Source of the DNA: Actomonas aquatica
Lineage (GTDB): Bacteria > Verrucomicrobiota > Verrucomicrobiia > Opitutales > Opitutaceae
Assembly (NCBI RefSeq): GCF_019679435.2
Contig: NZ_CP139781.1
Location: forward strand, 5,204,001 to 5,268,000
Reading direction: 5' to 3'
DNA: 64,000 nucleotides
Shown in pieces: positions 28,272 to 37,674 of this stretch. The translations under genes and the position numbers were made by a program. The first letter of the stretch is position 1. Each line of letters begins with the position of its first letter. A model generated the notes under the pieces. It was not told where the DNA came from, did no database searches, and saw only the letters and a list, made by a program, of their open reading frames with translations.

Positions 28272-31200
28272 TCAGTCGATGGCGTAGATTTCGACGAGGG
28301 CGATGCCGGTGGTGTCGGCGGCGCCGCGGATGAGGGCGCTGTAGGGGCCGGGTTCGAGTTCGACGATGGCGGCGGCGTCTTTGGCGGCGGGGCCGAGCGG
28401 GAAGGCGCCGAGTTGGTCCATGGTGGTGTCGAGTTCGGCGGCGTTGGCGGCGCGGAACCAGTCGTCGTTGAGGGCGAGGCGTTGGAAGGTTTGGTTGGCG
28501 TCGAGTTGGCCGACTTCGAGCACGGGATCGGCGAGGGTGCCGGCGACGCCGAAGCTGCCGAGGGTGGGGCCGATGGCGCGGATGAGCAGGCGGCGCGGCA
28601 CGGTGCCCGGGATGACGAAGCCGGCGATGAGCAGGTCGGTGCCGGTGCCGACGAAGCCGCGGCTGGAGAGGTTGACGACGCGCGGGCCGGTGGCGCCGTT
28701 GGCGAGGTCGTAGAGTTCGAAGAGGATGAGTTTGGCGTCGTTGGTGGGGTTGGGCGTGAGGGCGCTGTAGACGCCGGCGGTGAGGTCGACGCGCAGGGCT
28801 GAGTCGGCGCTGTCGGGCGTGAGGGCAAAGGCCCCGACGGAGGACGCGGCGGCGGTGACGGTGGTGGCGTCCCAATCGTCGTTGGAGTGGCGCAGGACGC
28901 TGTCGTTGCCGACGCGTTCGTAGAGTTCGAGGGTCGGATCGGGCAGGAAGGTGGTGAGGCCGAATGGGGCGAGTCCGGGGCCGACGGCGCGCAGGAGAAC
29001 GAATTTGGAGCTGGAGCCGGAGAGCACGAAGCCGGAGGAGAGGGCGTTGGCGCCGGCGCCGGTGCCGGTGCGGGTGGAGAGGTTGGACAGGCCGGTGAAG
29101 GCGGGCGGGGTGGCGTCGACGACGACGGTGGCGGCGCGGCTGGTGGCGGTGCCTTGGGTGTTGGTGATGGTGGCGGTGTAGCGGCCGGCGTCGGCGCCCG
29201 AGACGTTGGTGAGCGTGAGGGGGGCGGCGGTGGCTCCGGGGATCGGCACGCCGCTGTGGGACCATTGGTAAGTGAGCGGCGGTGTGCCGGTGACGTCGAC
29301 GCTGAGGGTGGTGTCGGCGCCGGGGGCGAGCAGGCGGGCGTTGGGGTGGAGTTCGATGGTGGGCGCGGCGACGGTGGGATCGGCGGCGACCTGGAGTTCA
29401 TACCAAAGCGTATCGGCGGCGGAGCCGAAGGTTAGGCGTGCGCCGGTGGAGGTGGCCGTGACGGTGAGTGCGGTGGTGCGGTTGCCGGTGGGATCGAGCG
29501 CCCAGGCACTGACGCGGCTGGCGGGGTGGGGAATGTCGAGGGTGAGGGGGACGGTTTCGACGAGAACGGGCGCGCTGCCCCAATTGGTGCCGAGGGAGGT
29601 TTGGGTGGCATCGGTCCATTGTTGGCCGGTGTTCATTTGCTCGCCGGTGAGGATGACGAGGGCGGTGAAGCCGAGGGAGGATTGTAGGGAATCGCCGGAT
29701 ACGGTGGTGACGCCGGCGGTGAGCCAATCGAGACGAGTGTCGCCGGGAGTGAAGACCCAGCCATCGAGGTCGAAGCTGCGGCCCTCGGCGAACCCCCAGA
29801 GCGCTTTGGTGCGCGGAGTGTCGACGGTGACGACGCCGCGGTCGGCGATGGCGTTGTCCCAGATGAGCTGGCCGGTATCGGCGGTGAGCACGTCGGCGGT
29901 GGGGGCGGCGGGCACGCCGGTGAAGGGGGCGTTCACATCGAGGGCGACGCGGGATTCAAAACCGTGGCGCGGGGAGAGGCCGAGGTGGTGGCCGTCACCG
30001 ACGGCCCAGGCGCGACCGGCGAGGGTGGCTTGAAGTTGGGCGTCGGCGTCGAAGCCGATGGTGACGTGGGAGTTGGCGGGGCTGACGTCGCCGCGGCGGA
30101 AGAGGTGCGCGGCGAGCAGGACATTGGCCATCTTGGCCGGGTCGGTGTCCATGGCGAAGAAGCCGTCGACGTAGCCGCGATCCCAGGCGCCGGCGCCGTA
30201 GTCGAAGAACCAGAAACCGTCCCAGTCCTGGAAGGCGCCGTAGGCGGCGGGAATGAGTGGGCCCTCGGCGCGGTAGTGGCTGGGGGCGGGGTGCTGGTAT
30301 TCGGTGTTGAAGAAGGGTTTCCCGGCGACGCGTTGGCGGGCGAAAGCGCCGACGTGACTGGTGGTGGTGTTCACCGCGGAGGTGTTGTCGATATACCAAT
30401 CGGACTGATCCCAGGCGACGTTGGGAAAGACGGGGTGCTCCCAGTAAAAATGGGAGTCGACGGCGTCGAGGCGGGCTTGATTGCCGGCGGGGCTGTTGGC
30501 GACGATGGTCCCGAAGACGATGCCGGGGTAGCCGAGCTCGTCCTTGATAAATGAATACATGGTATCCCAGTAGGTCTGCTCGCTGGCGATGAGGTAGCGG
30601 AACCAGTCGGTTTGTTGGGCGACGGTGGCGGAGCCGCCGGTTTTGAGCAGGGCCGGGATGTTGGCGGCCTCGAGGGATACGCCGTCGGGCAGGCTGCCGG
30701 CGGAGCCGCCGGTGGTGAAGGAGACGGCGGCGATTTCGACGGAGCCGGTGCGGTTGCCGAAGCCGTTGAAGTTGAGGCGCACGGCGGGTTCGTCGGCGGT
30801 GGCGACGAAGGTGGCGGAGAATTCCTGCCAGTCGGCGGTGAGGGTGGCGCTACCGATCGGGTAGAGGGCGGCGTAGTCACCGCCGGCGCGGCCGATGACG
30901 CCGTTGAGGGGGAAGCCGTCGTTCGAGCGGGCCCAGAAGGAAGCGGTGTAGATCTGGCCGGCGGAGAGGGCGTTGCCGGCTTGGTTGAGCTGGACGTGCC
31001 AGGCGGCGGAGCCGGCGGTGGTGACGGAAATGCGCAGGGCGGGGGTGTTGCCGGTGAAGGTGGAAGCGGCGGTGGTGGTGGCGACGGCGGAGTCGTGTTG
31101 CTCGAAGTTCCAGCTGGCGGCGCCGGCGGCGAAGTCGGCATTGGCGAGGAGTTGGGGACCGAGCGGTTCGTTGACGGCGTTCCAGCCGGTGAGGAGGGCA

Positions 31201-32090
31201 GCGGTGTCGGCGTAGCGGGTGGCGAGCCAAGCGTTCCAGTGGTCGCGTAGTTGGTCGGCGAATACGGAGGGGAGGGCGTCGAGGGTGCCGTCGTGCCAGG
31301 CTTGGAGGAAGCCGTATTCGTTGAGGATTTCGACGAAGGCGACGGCGGGGTCGGCGACGAGGGGCGTGTTGGCGCGGTGCGGGTTGGGGGCGGTCAGCAG
31401 GTTGCGGGCGTATTCCTGCTGGAGGGTGAGCATGTGGTCGTTGAAGAAGCTGAGACACTGTTGCTCCTTCCATTCGAGTTCGGCCACGGCGGCGGGGAAA
31501 CCGTCGTTGGGGTAAAACTGGCGCGACACGAGCAGGTTCATGTCGGTGTAGATGCCGGCGGTGGCGAGGGCGGCGACGAAGTGGTGGAGGCGGTCGAGGT
31601 GGGTGGCGCTGAGGTTGCGCGAGGTGTTGCCAGTGTAGTCGACGAGGACGTTGGGTGCGCCCCAAGGGGCTTCGAGGTGGTGGAAACGCACGGCGTTGAT
31701 GCCGAACTTGGCGAGGCGGCCGGCGACGGCGTTGGCATCGGCGGTGGTGGGGAAGGCGGACTCGGCGGTGATGTTGACGCCGAGCATGCGGAGGCGTTCG
31801 CCGTTGAGGGTGAGTTGGCCGGCGGCGTTGGCGGTGAGGTGCGAGGCGGTGATGCCGATGGGGGTGTTGAGGCCGGACAGGTCGGTGACCGTGCGGCTGT
31901 CGTCATCCCAGGGGAGGGTGAAGGGGGTGAGTGAGGGCTGGGACTGTGCCTGGGTCGGCAGGGGGATCCCGGAGAGGGATAGAGCGAGGCACAGGGAGAG
32001 GAATAGGGGGAGGCGCGCGCCGAGGACCGTGAGGATCGTGGTGATGGCACGGTGCGCGGCGCGCCGGGGGCGCAGATGGGGTGGGGTCAT
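28272..32090 (-). CDS. Large secreted GH5-like glycosidase with inserted CBM, Ig domain and C-terminal repeats
   Basis: 1272 aa from ATG 32090, with a signal peptide (LFLSLCLALSLSGIPLPTQA) preceded by an unusually long basic region. The catalytic TIM barrel (about 60-620) has FGINAVRFHHLEAPWG, acid/base Glu in VEILNEYGF and a probable nucleophile in FFNTEYQHPAP. A CBM4/9-like beta-sandwich (QLLANADFAAGAASWNFEQ onward) interrupts the barrel between these two sites. Then come an Ig-like domain (TYQWSHSGVPIPGAT) and two copies of a beta repeat (LRAVGPGLAPFG; IRAIGPTLGSFG) ending in EIYAID. Secreted glycan hydrolase; the exact GH family is uncertain. Confidence 0.82.
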   Translation of the reverse strand: MTPPHLRPRRAAHRAITTILTVLGARLPLFLSLCLALSLSGIPLPTQAQSQPSLTPFTLPWDDDSRTVTDLSGLNTPIGITASHLTANAAGQLTLNGERLRMLGVNITAESAFPTTADANAVAGRLAKFGINAVRFHHLEAPWGAPNVLVDYTGNTSRNLSATHLDRLHHFVAALATAGIYTDMNLLVSRQFYPNDGFPAAVAELEWKEQQCLSFFNDHMLTLQQEYARNLLTAPNPHRANTPLVADPAVAFVEILNEYGFLQAWHDGTLDALPSVFADQLRDHWNAWLATRYADTAALLTGWNAVNEPLGPQLLANADFAAGAASWNFEQHDSAVATTTAASTFTGNTPALRISVTTAGSAAWHVQLNQAGNALSAGQIYTASFWARSNDGFPLNGVIGRAGGDYAALYPIGSATLTADWQEFSATFVATADEPAVRLNFNGFGNRTGSVEIAAVSFTTGGSAGSLPDGVSLEAANIPALLKTGGSATVAQQTDWFRYLIASEQTYWDTMYSFIKDELGYPGIVFGTIVANSPAGNQARLDAVDSHFYWEHPVFPNVAWDQSDWYIDNTSAVNTTTSHVGAFARQRVAGKPFFNTEYQHPAPSHYRAEGPLIPAAYGAFQDWDGFWFFDYGAGAWDRGYVDGFFAMDTDPAKMANVLLAAHLFRRGDVSPANSHVTIGFDADAQLQATLAGRAWAVGDGHHLGLSPRHGFESRVALDVNAPFTGVPAAPTADVLTADTGQLIWDNAIADRGVVTVDTPRTKALWGFAEGRSFDLDGWVFTPGDTRLDWLTAGVTTVSGDSLQSSLGFTALVILTGEQMNTGQQWTDATQTSLGTNWGSAPVLVETVPLTLDIPHPASRVSAWALDPTGNRTTALTVTATSTGARLTFGSAADTLWYELQVAADPTVAAPTIELHPNARLLAPGADTTLSVDVTGTPPLTYQWSHSGVPIPGATAAPLTLTNVSGADAGRYTATITNTQGTATSRAATVVVDATPPAFTGLSNLSTRTGTGAGANALSSGFVLSGSSSKFVLLRAVGPGLAPFGLTTFLPDPTLELYERVGNDSVLRHSNDDWDATTVTAAASSVGAFALTPDSADSALRVDLTAGVYSALTPNPTNDAKLILFELYDLANGATGPRVVNLSSRGFVGTGTDLLIAGFVIPGTVPRRLLIRAIGPTLGSFGVAGTLADPVLEVGQLDANQTFQRLALNDDWFRAANAAELDTTMDQLGAFPLGPAAKDAAAIVELEPGPYSALIRGAADTTGIALVEIYAID

Positions 32091-32170
32091 GGGGCTTGGT
32101 TGAAGCAAACCCCATGCGACGGAGAGAGGCAAGGCGGTGGTGCCGAGGCGGTGTGGGTGGGGGGGAGTGG

Positions 32171-32273
32171 GTGGCTGCGCTTGAGCCCGGTGCGAAAGGG
32201 TGGCGGTTGGCGGTGAGACAACGCGTGGAGGGGCAGGGCGGGCCACGATGTCGCTTTGCTCCAACGCGGCTAC
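32171..32273. repeat. BIME-like unit 1: two inverted REPs upstream of RAYT
   Basis: Left REP GTGGCTGCGCTTGAGC... (from 32171) and right REP (32241-32273), in opposite orientation, each with a small stem. Together they resemble a bacterial interspersed mosaic element. The gap 32091-32454 between the glycosidase start and the RAYT consists almost wholly of such units. Confidence 0.6.
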
Positions 32274-32308
32274 AGGGGGTGCGGTGGCGGTGGAGTGGGT
32301 GGCTGCGC

Positions 32309-32397
32309 TTGCGCCGGAGGAGAAAGCGTGGCGGCGGTGAGGCGACGGGCGGAGAGGCAGGCGAGGCCACGTTGTCGCTTTGCTCCAACGCGGCTAC
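32309..32397. repeat. BIME-like unit 2
   Basis: Second copy of the same two-hairpin unit, 32309-32397, ending in the 33-bp REP at 32365-32397. A third left half starts at 32420 and runs straight into the RAYT start region. Confidence 0.6.
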
Positions 32398-32454
32398 GGG
32401 GGGCGTAGGCAGTTATTTATGTGGCTGCGCTTGAGCCGGAGGTGAAAGCGTGGC

Positions 32455-33021
32455 GTGGTTGGATGGGTGAATGGGGCGCAAGCAGATGGGAAATCCCGAC
32501 CGGGGCATTTGCCGCGCCTCGATCCGGCGGCCTACCGCGGGCGGGTGCTGGTGCATTGGACGATGACCCTCGAAGGGCGGGCGACGGGCTGGCTGAGTGC
32601 ACGTTGGTTTGAGGGTTTTCGCGGGCTCCTTGTGACGACCGCGGCCAAATACGAGGTGGCCGTCGTGGCGGGTGTTGTCATGCCGGATCACCTGCACCTG
32701 TTGGTCGCGGGATGGAGGGATAGCAGCGATCAGCGGCTGTTCGTGCGGGCGTTGCGCCGCAGTGTGGGTGCTAGCCTGCCGCCTCCGGTGACGTTGCAGA
32801 AGCAGGCTTACGATCATGTGTTGCGGCCGGCGGAGGCGGGTCGCGATGCGGTGGCGTCGCTGGCGTATTACATCGCCGAAAACCCGGTGCGAAAGGGATT
32901 GGTGGAGCGAGCGCAGGATTGGCCGTATACGTTTGCGGAAGTGACGGGCGAGTCGGGTTTGCGACCTGATGAGGCGGATTTCTGTGAGCGTTGGTGGCGG
33001 CGTTGGAATGGGGGGCGGTGA
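32455..33021 (+). CDS. REP-associated tyrosine transposase (RAYT, Y1 family)
   Basis: 188 aa from GTG 32455, with the start region inside a half repeat. HUH motif PDHLHLLVAG (about residue 81) and catalytic-Tyr region ASLAYYIAENPVRKGLVE (about 138-154) match IS200/RAYT-type single-strand transposases. The C-terminal WPYTFAEVTG also fits. RAYTs recognise a GTAG tetranucleotide at the foot of REP hairpins and are thought to spread them. Four REP copies flank the gene at 32241, 32365, 33067 and 33155, and others occur elsewhere in the window. Confidence 0.85.
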   Translation: MVGWVNGAQADGKSRPGHLPRLDPAAYRGRVLVHWTMTLEGRATGWLSARWFEGFRGLLVTTAAKYEVAVVAGVVMPDHLHLLVAGWRDSSDQRLFVRALRRSVGASLPPPVTLQKQAYDHVLRPAEAGRDAVASLAYYIAENPVRKGLVERAQDWPYTFAEVTGESGLRPDEADFCERWWRRWNGGR

Positions 33022-33066
33022 GCGGGGGAAGGCGCGCGGAGCGGGGTGACGGGCGGAGGGGCAGGG

Positions 33067-33187
33067 GGCCACGTTGTCGCTTTGCTCCAACGCAGCTACG
33101 GTGGGGAGGCTACGGTGGAGGCGAAGGAGTGGTGGCTGGCGGTGGGGCAGGGCGGGCCACGTTGTCGCTTTGCTCCAACGCAGCGAC
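33067..33187. repeat. Downstream REP pair (33067-33099 and 33155-33187)
   Basis: Two REP copies in the same orientation as those upstream of the RAYT. The second has GTCG in place of GTAG at its foot, as expected for a decayed element. It abuts the stop of the ABC permease gene at 33196. Confidence 0.7.
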
Positions 33188-33195
33188 CGGGACAC

Positions 33196-34548
33196 TTAGT
33201 CGAAGAGGTTGCCGCGGTTGAAGCGCCAGAGGCTGAAGGCGCTGACGAGGGCGGCGATGCCGGTGAGCACGCCGAGGATGGGCAGGATTTCGAGGAGGGA
33301 TTTGCCGGCCCAGAGCACCGCCAGGAAACCTTCCATCGACCAATACACGATGGTGAGTTGGGAGAGCGATTGGATGAATTCCGGCATGAGACTGGTGGGA
33401 AACCAGGCTCCGCCGATCGCACTCATGGTGAGGATGAGGAAGGTGGCGAGCCCGCTGGCAGCCGCCGGGTTGGGCGAGATGGAGGCCAGCAACATGCCAA
33501 ACGCGGTGCAGGCGATGGAGGCAAAAAGCGCGACGACCATTAGCATCGGAAAGTGGGCGAGGGCCTCGATGCCGAAGAGGAGTTGGCCGGCGAGGAAGAG
33601 CACGGCGAGTTGGCTCATGCCCATGAGCACGTTGAAGAGGTATTTGCTCCAGAGGATGTGGGAACGCTTCACCGGGGAGGCGAGCAGGCGGTGAAAGAGA
33701 CCGGCCTGCTTTTCTTCAAAGAGCGAAGTCGAAGCTCCGCTGACCGAGAAGAGCAGGAACATGATGGCCCAGCCACCGACGACGCGCGTGGCGGCGGGGC
33801 TTTTGACGTCGGCGCCGGCGAGTTGCTCGTTTTGCAGGTCGACGAGTTGGGCGAGGAAATCGGTGGCGGATTCGGAGTCGGTAGACTCGGCATCGGTGGT
33901 GGCGGCGGAGTCGGTGGCGACGGGGAAGAGGCCGGCGTCCATGTCGGCGCGGACTTCGGCCGGGTCGGCGCCGAAGGACTCCGCGATGGTCTGGGCCAGG
34001 TTGTCGTAGAATGTATCCGTGGCTTCGATACCGATGAAGTTTTCGGCGCGCTGGCGGAGTCCGTCCATGAAGGCTTGGGGCGCGGAGGTGAAGATGACCT
34101 TTTGTAGGAGGCCAGTGACGGTCTGGGTTTCGATGTCGTTGCGCGGGTTGTTGAGGAAGCGGAGTTTGAGGCCGAGGCGTTCGTCGCTGACGGTGTCGGG
34201 CGGGAAGACGAGGGCGAAGCGGAGCGTGTTGTCGTCGATGAGGTCGCGGACGTTTTGTTCGGTGAGCGGCGTCTTGGTGCCGTCGGCGGCGACGGATTGG
34301 GTGAGCACCTTGAAGGAGGACTCGGCTTGGAGTGCGGTGATGATGGTGTCGGCGATGGGGGCGTCGGTTTGTTTGACGACGGCGATCTTGATGCCGGCGG
34401 GGCCACTGCCGCCGGAGCCGGTGACGCCGAAGACGTTGCCGAAGATGTAAACCAGCACGAGCGGCACGATGAAGGTGAGGCCGAAGGCGGTTTTGTTGCG
34501 CAGAAACAAGCGGATGTCTTTGCGGAGGAGCGTGAGGATCGTGCGCAT
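33196..34548 (-). CDS. ABC-2 type permease (membrane exporter subunit)
   Basis: 450 aa. One N-terminal helix (residues 20-42, GLTFIVPLVLVYIFGN), a long extracytoplasmic loop (about 45-245), then five helices in the C-terminal 200 residues with SLFEEKQAGLFHRLLASPVK at the ATPase contact. Matches the ABC-2_membrane_3 / NatB-like exporter fold. Partner of the ATPase at 34579-35502, 30 bp upstream. Substrate unknown. Confidence 0.88.
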   Translation of the reverse strand: MRTILTLLRKDIRLFLRNKTAFGLTFIVPLVLVYIFGNVFGVTGSGGSGPAGIKIAVVKQTDAPIADTIITALQAESSFKVLTQSVAADGTKTPLTEQNVRDLIDDNTLRFALVFPPDTVSDERLGLKLRFLNNPRNDIETQTVTGLLQKVIFTSAPQAFMDGLRQRAENFIGIEATDTFYDNLAQTIAESFGADPAEVRADMDAGLFPVATDSAATTDAESTDSESATDFLAQLVDLQNEQLAGADVKSPAATRVVGGWAIMFLLFSVSGASTSLFEEKQAGLFHRLLASPVKRSHILWSKYLFNVLMGMSQLAVLFLAGQLLFGIEALAHFPMLMVVALFASIACTAFGMLLASISPNPAAASGLATFLILTMSAIGGAWFPTSLMPEFIQSLSQLTIVYWSMEGFLAVLWAGKSLLEILPILGVLTGIAALVSAFSLWRFNRGNLFD

Positions 34549-34578
34549 GGCGAGAGCGGGAAAAGGGCTGGCGGTGAC

Positions 34579-35502
<924 letters not shown>

Positions 35503-35648
35503 GCGATCCGTTCTGCGGGCGTGTAGGCGGGGCGGCGAACGGAAAGCGGTGAACCGTGACCAACGGGCTAGTCACGGTGTGCCGGGGTCATGGTGGTGGG
35601 GGCGGCGCGGAGCGGGCCGAGGGGCAGGGCTCTTCTGGCTCCTTGTTG

Positions 35649-35738
35649 TCTTTCTCTTTATCTTTATCACGGGCCGCGAGTGGCGGGCGGATTTCGCGGG
35701 GCGGGGAGAAAGATAAAGATAAAGAATAAAGAGAAAGA
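35649..35738. repeat. Polypyrimidine/polypurine inverted repeat
   Basis: TCTTTCTCTTTATCTTTATC (35649-35668) faces GATAAAGATAAAG...GAGAAAGA (35712-35738), an inverted copy with a 7-nt insertion. The 281-bp gap between the ABC ATPase start and the pfkB stop holds this repeat plus a GCCGAGGC hairpin. The same purine words occur at 4634-4668. Confidence 0.7.
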
Positions 35739-35749
35739 TTTGGGGGGGG

Positions 35750-35770
35750 GCCGAGGCTGGATGCCTCGGC
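35750..35770 (-). terminator. GCCGAGGC hairpin after pfkB
   Basis: GCCGAGGC-N5-GCCTCGGC hairpin 14 bp after the pfkB-family stop. On the minus strand it is followed by a C run and a U-rich pyrimidine tract, so it probably ends that transcript. Copies occur at 61362 and 61481. Confidence 0.5.
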
Positions 35771-35783
35771 CACGGTGGATTTT

Positions 35784-36776
35784 TTAGCCGAGGCGGGCTT
35801 TGAGGGGGGCGAAGGCTTCGTCGGGGATGATGGGGCCGAGGTGTTTGACGGTTTCGGCGCCGACGTGACTGGCGATGCGGCCGGACTCGGCGAGGGATTT
35901 GCCGCGGAGGTGGGCGCTGAGGAAACCGGCGGCCCAGGAATCACCGGCGCCGTTGGTGTCGACGACGTTGTCGACGAGCACGGGTTCGATGCGGTGAAGC
36001 TCATCGCCGCGGGCGATCCAGGCGCCGTCCTTGCCGACCTTGACGGCGGCGGTCACGCCGTGGGAGGCGAGGCGACGGGCGAGTTGGTCGTAGGGCGTGG
36101 TGGTGTCTTCGAAGAGGGCGCGGATCTCGTCCTCGTTGGCGAAGATGATGTCGAAGCCCTCGGCGAGTTGGCTGAAAATCCAAGGACGAGTGGCGTTGAT
36201 GACCTCGAAGGAGGCGAGGTCCATCGACACGGTGCAGCCGGCGGTGCGGGCGGCGGCGAGGACGGCGTTGATGAGGGCTTCGTTGAAGACGAGGTAACCC
36301 TCGATGTGGGCGTGACGGCAGCCGGCGAAATCGGCCGGGCTGATCTCGTCGGGCGAGAGGGTCATGGCGGCGCCGAGGTCGGTGCGCATGGTGCGGTCGG
36401 CGTCGGGCGTGGTGAGGATGAGCGACCGGGCGTTGGGGACGGTGCCGGTTTTGAAGCGGGAGGTGTCGATGCCGAGGGCGGCGAAGCGGTTGCGGTAGGT
36501 GGCGGCGACGTCGCAGTTGCCGAGCTTGCCGAGAAAGGTGGTGCGCAGGCCGAGCCGGGTGGCGTTGAGGGTGGCGTTGGCCGCGGAGCCGCCGGTGGAG
36601 GTGGCGGGAGCGGTGGGCAGGTGGGCGAGTATGCCGCTCATCTCGGCGTCGTTGACGAGCACCATGCCGCCCTTGTCGCCGGCGACGTGTTGGGTGAGGA
36701 AGTCCTCGGGCACGGGGGCGAGCAGGTCCATGATGGGGGACCCGACGCCGATGAGATCAATGGCGGAAGCGGACAT
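35784..36776 (-). CDS. PfkB-family carbohydrate kinase (adenosine-kinase-like)
   Basis: 330 aa. Substrate-side motif GGSAANATLNATRLG (residues 62-76) and the C-terminal anion-hole signature VDTNGAGDSWAAGF near 265 are those of the ribokinase/PfkB family. The overall layout (VGSPIMDLLA start, KTGTVPNARSLIL) is closest to adenosine kinase-like members. It phosphorylates a nucleoside or sugar with ATP; the precise substrate is not resolved. It is probably transcribed alone or after the DUF6941 gene. Confidence 0.88.
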   Translation of the reverse strand: MSASAIDLIGVGSPIMDLLAPVPEDFLTQHVAGDKGGMVLVNDAEMSGILAHLPTAPATSTGGSAANATLNATRLGLRTTFLGKLGNCDVAATYRNRFAALGIDTSRFKTGTVPNARSLILTTPDADRTMRTDLGAAMTLSPDEISPADFAGCRHAHIEGYLVFNEALINAVLAAARTAGCTVSMDLASFEVINATRPWIFSQLAEGFDIIFANEDEIRALFEDTTTPYDQLARRLASHGVTAAVKVGKDGAWIARGDELHRIEPVLVDNVVDTNGAGDSWAAGFLSAHLRGKSLAESGRIASHVGAETVKHLGPIIPDEAFAPLKARLG

Positions 36777-36840
36777 GGCGAAACGAAACGGAGCGGAGCG
36801 GTGAAGCGCGGGGCGGCGCGGGGCGCGGCGGGGCGGGTGC

Positions 36841-37227
36841 TTATTGGGACGTGACTTGGATGTTGGTCGAGAGCAGGACCTCGTCGTCGATCTCGATGAG
36901 CAGGTCGTATTGGCCGGGGGCGGGGAAGGTGAGGTTGCGCACCTCGTTGATGAGATTGATGCGCTGGAGGGGGCTCTTGGATTCGAACTCGCGCTCGATG
37001 AGCGGCTGCATCTGAGCGGGGTCGACGCCCATGGAAATGCGGACCTTGTGCTTGCCGGGTTGGACGTCGCTCACGGTCAGAAACCAGACCATGTAGGGGT
37101 GGACGAACGGGAACTGGCGGCCGCAGATATTGGAGAAGATGCCGAGGATGGTGTGTTTGCCGGTGGCGGGGTCGATGTGGACACCGTCGCAGGTCAGCCA
37201 AACGAGGACTTGAGGTTTAGATTGCAC
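36841..37227 (-). CDS. DUF6941 family protein
   Basis: 128 aa from GTG 37227; a TTG start at 37263 adds a Pro-rich 12 aa. VLVWLTCDGVHIDPATGKHT followed by ILGIFSNI and the late QYDLLIEIDDEVL block match the DUF6941 family. Short soluble beta protein, function unknown. It precedes the PfkB kinase on the same strand with a 64-bp gap. Confidence 0.7.
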   Translation of the reverse strand: MQSKPQVLVWLTCDGVHIDPATGKHTILGIFSNICGRQFPFVHPYMVWFLTVSDVQPGKHKVRISMGVDPAQMQPLIEREFESKSPLQRINLINEVRNLTFPAPGQYDLLIEIDDEVLLSTNIQVTSQ

Positions 37228-37315
37228 GGGTGGGAGTGGGCGGAGGGGCTGTGGTTGTGGCAAGCGGGGAATTGCTTGGCGTGAGGAGAATTGGCGATTT
37301 GGTGGAAGGGGTCTT

Positions 37316-37507
37316 ATGGAGCACGTTGAAGCCGCTTTGCAGAACCTGAATGCCTACCCGCGCTGGCTGGTGGCGAGCTGTGTGATCGTGGTGGCGCTGG
37401 CGGTGCTCTGGGTGCTGGGCAAGCTGCTCAAGTGGACGGTCTATGTGATCGTGGGGCTGGCGGCGCTGGCGGTGATCGGTGGCGGGGTCTGGTGGTGGCT
37501 GGGCTGA
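37316..37507 (+). CDS. Small two-helix membrane protein
   Basis: 63 aa from ATG 37316, with AAGGGG 4-9 bp upstream. Two hydrophobic helices (18-35 and 41-62) separated by LLKW; the second ends GGGVWWWLG. It is divergent from the DUF6941 gene. Too short for a family assignment. Confidence 0.55.
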   Translation: MEHVEAALQNLNAYPRWLVASCVIVVALAVLWVLGKLLKWTVYVIVGLAALAVIGGGVWWWLG

Positions 37508-37516
37508 GCAGGAAAA

Positions 37517-37548
37517 GCTGAAAGGCTAAAAGGCTGAAAAGCTGAAAT
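37517..37548. repeat. GCTRAAAN array, four units
   Basis: GCTGAAAG, GCTAAAAG, GCTGAAAA, GCTGAAAT, immediately after the small membrane protein stop and upstream of pyrG. No inverted partner. Confidence 0.8.
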
Positions 37549-37674
37549 TGGGCAGACGGGGGGAGCTGGAGGTTACGGGGGCTTTGCCCTACTTCGTGCG
37601 CGAAAGCGTGGCGAATAGGGTCTCCGGGGAGCTTTTTCTTGTCAGTGTTCGGGGGGCACCGTTAACCCGTTTGA

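Noticed and set aside
28272..32264. 1330-aa version of the glycosidase starting inside the REP
   Set aside because: The added N-terminus is Pro/His-rich repeat translation; the signal peptide is better placed from ATG 32090.
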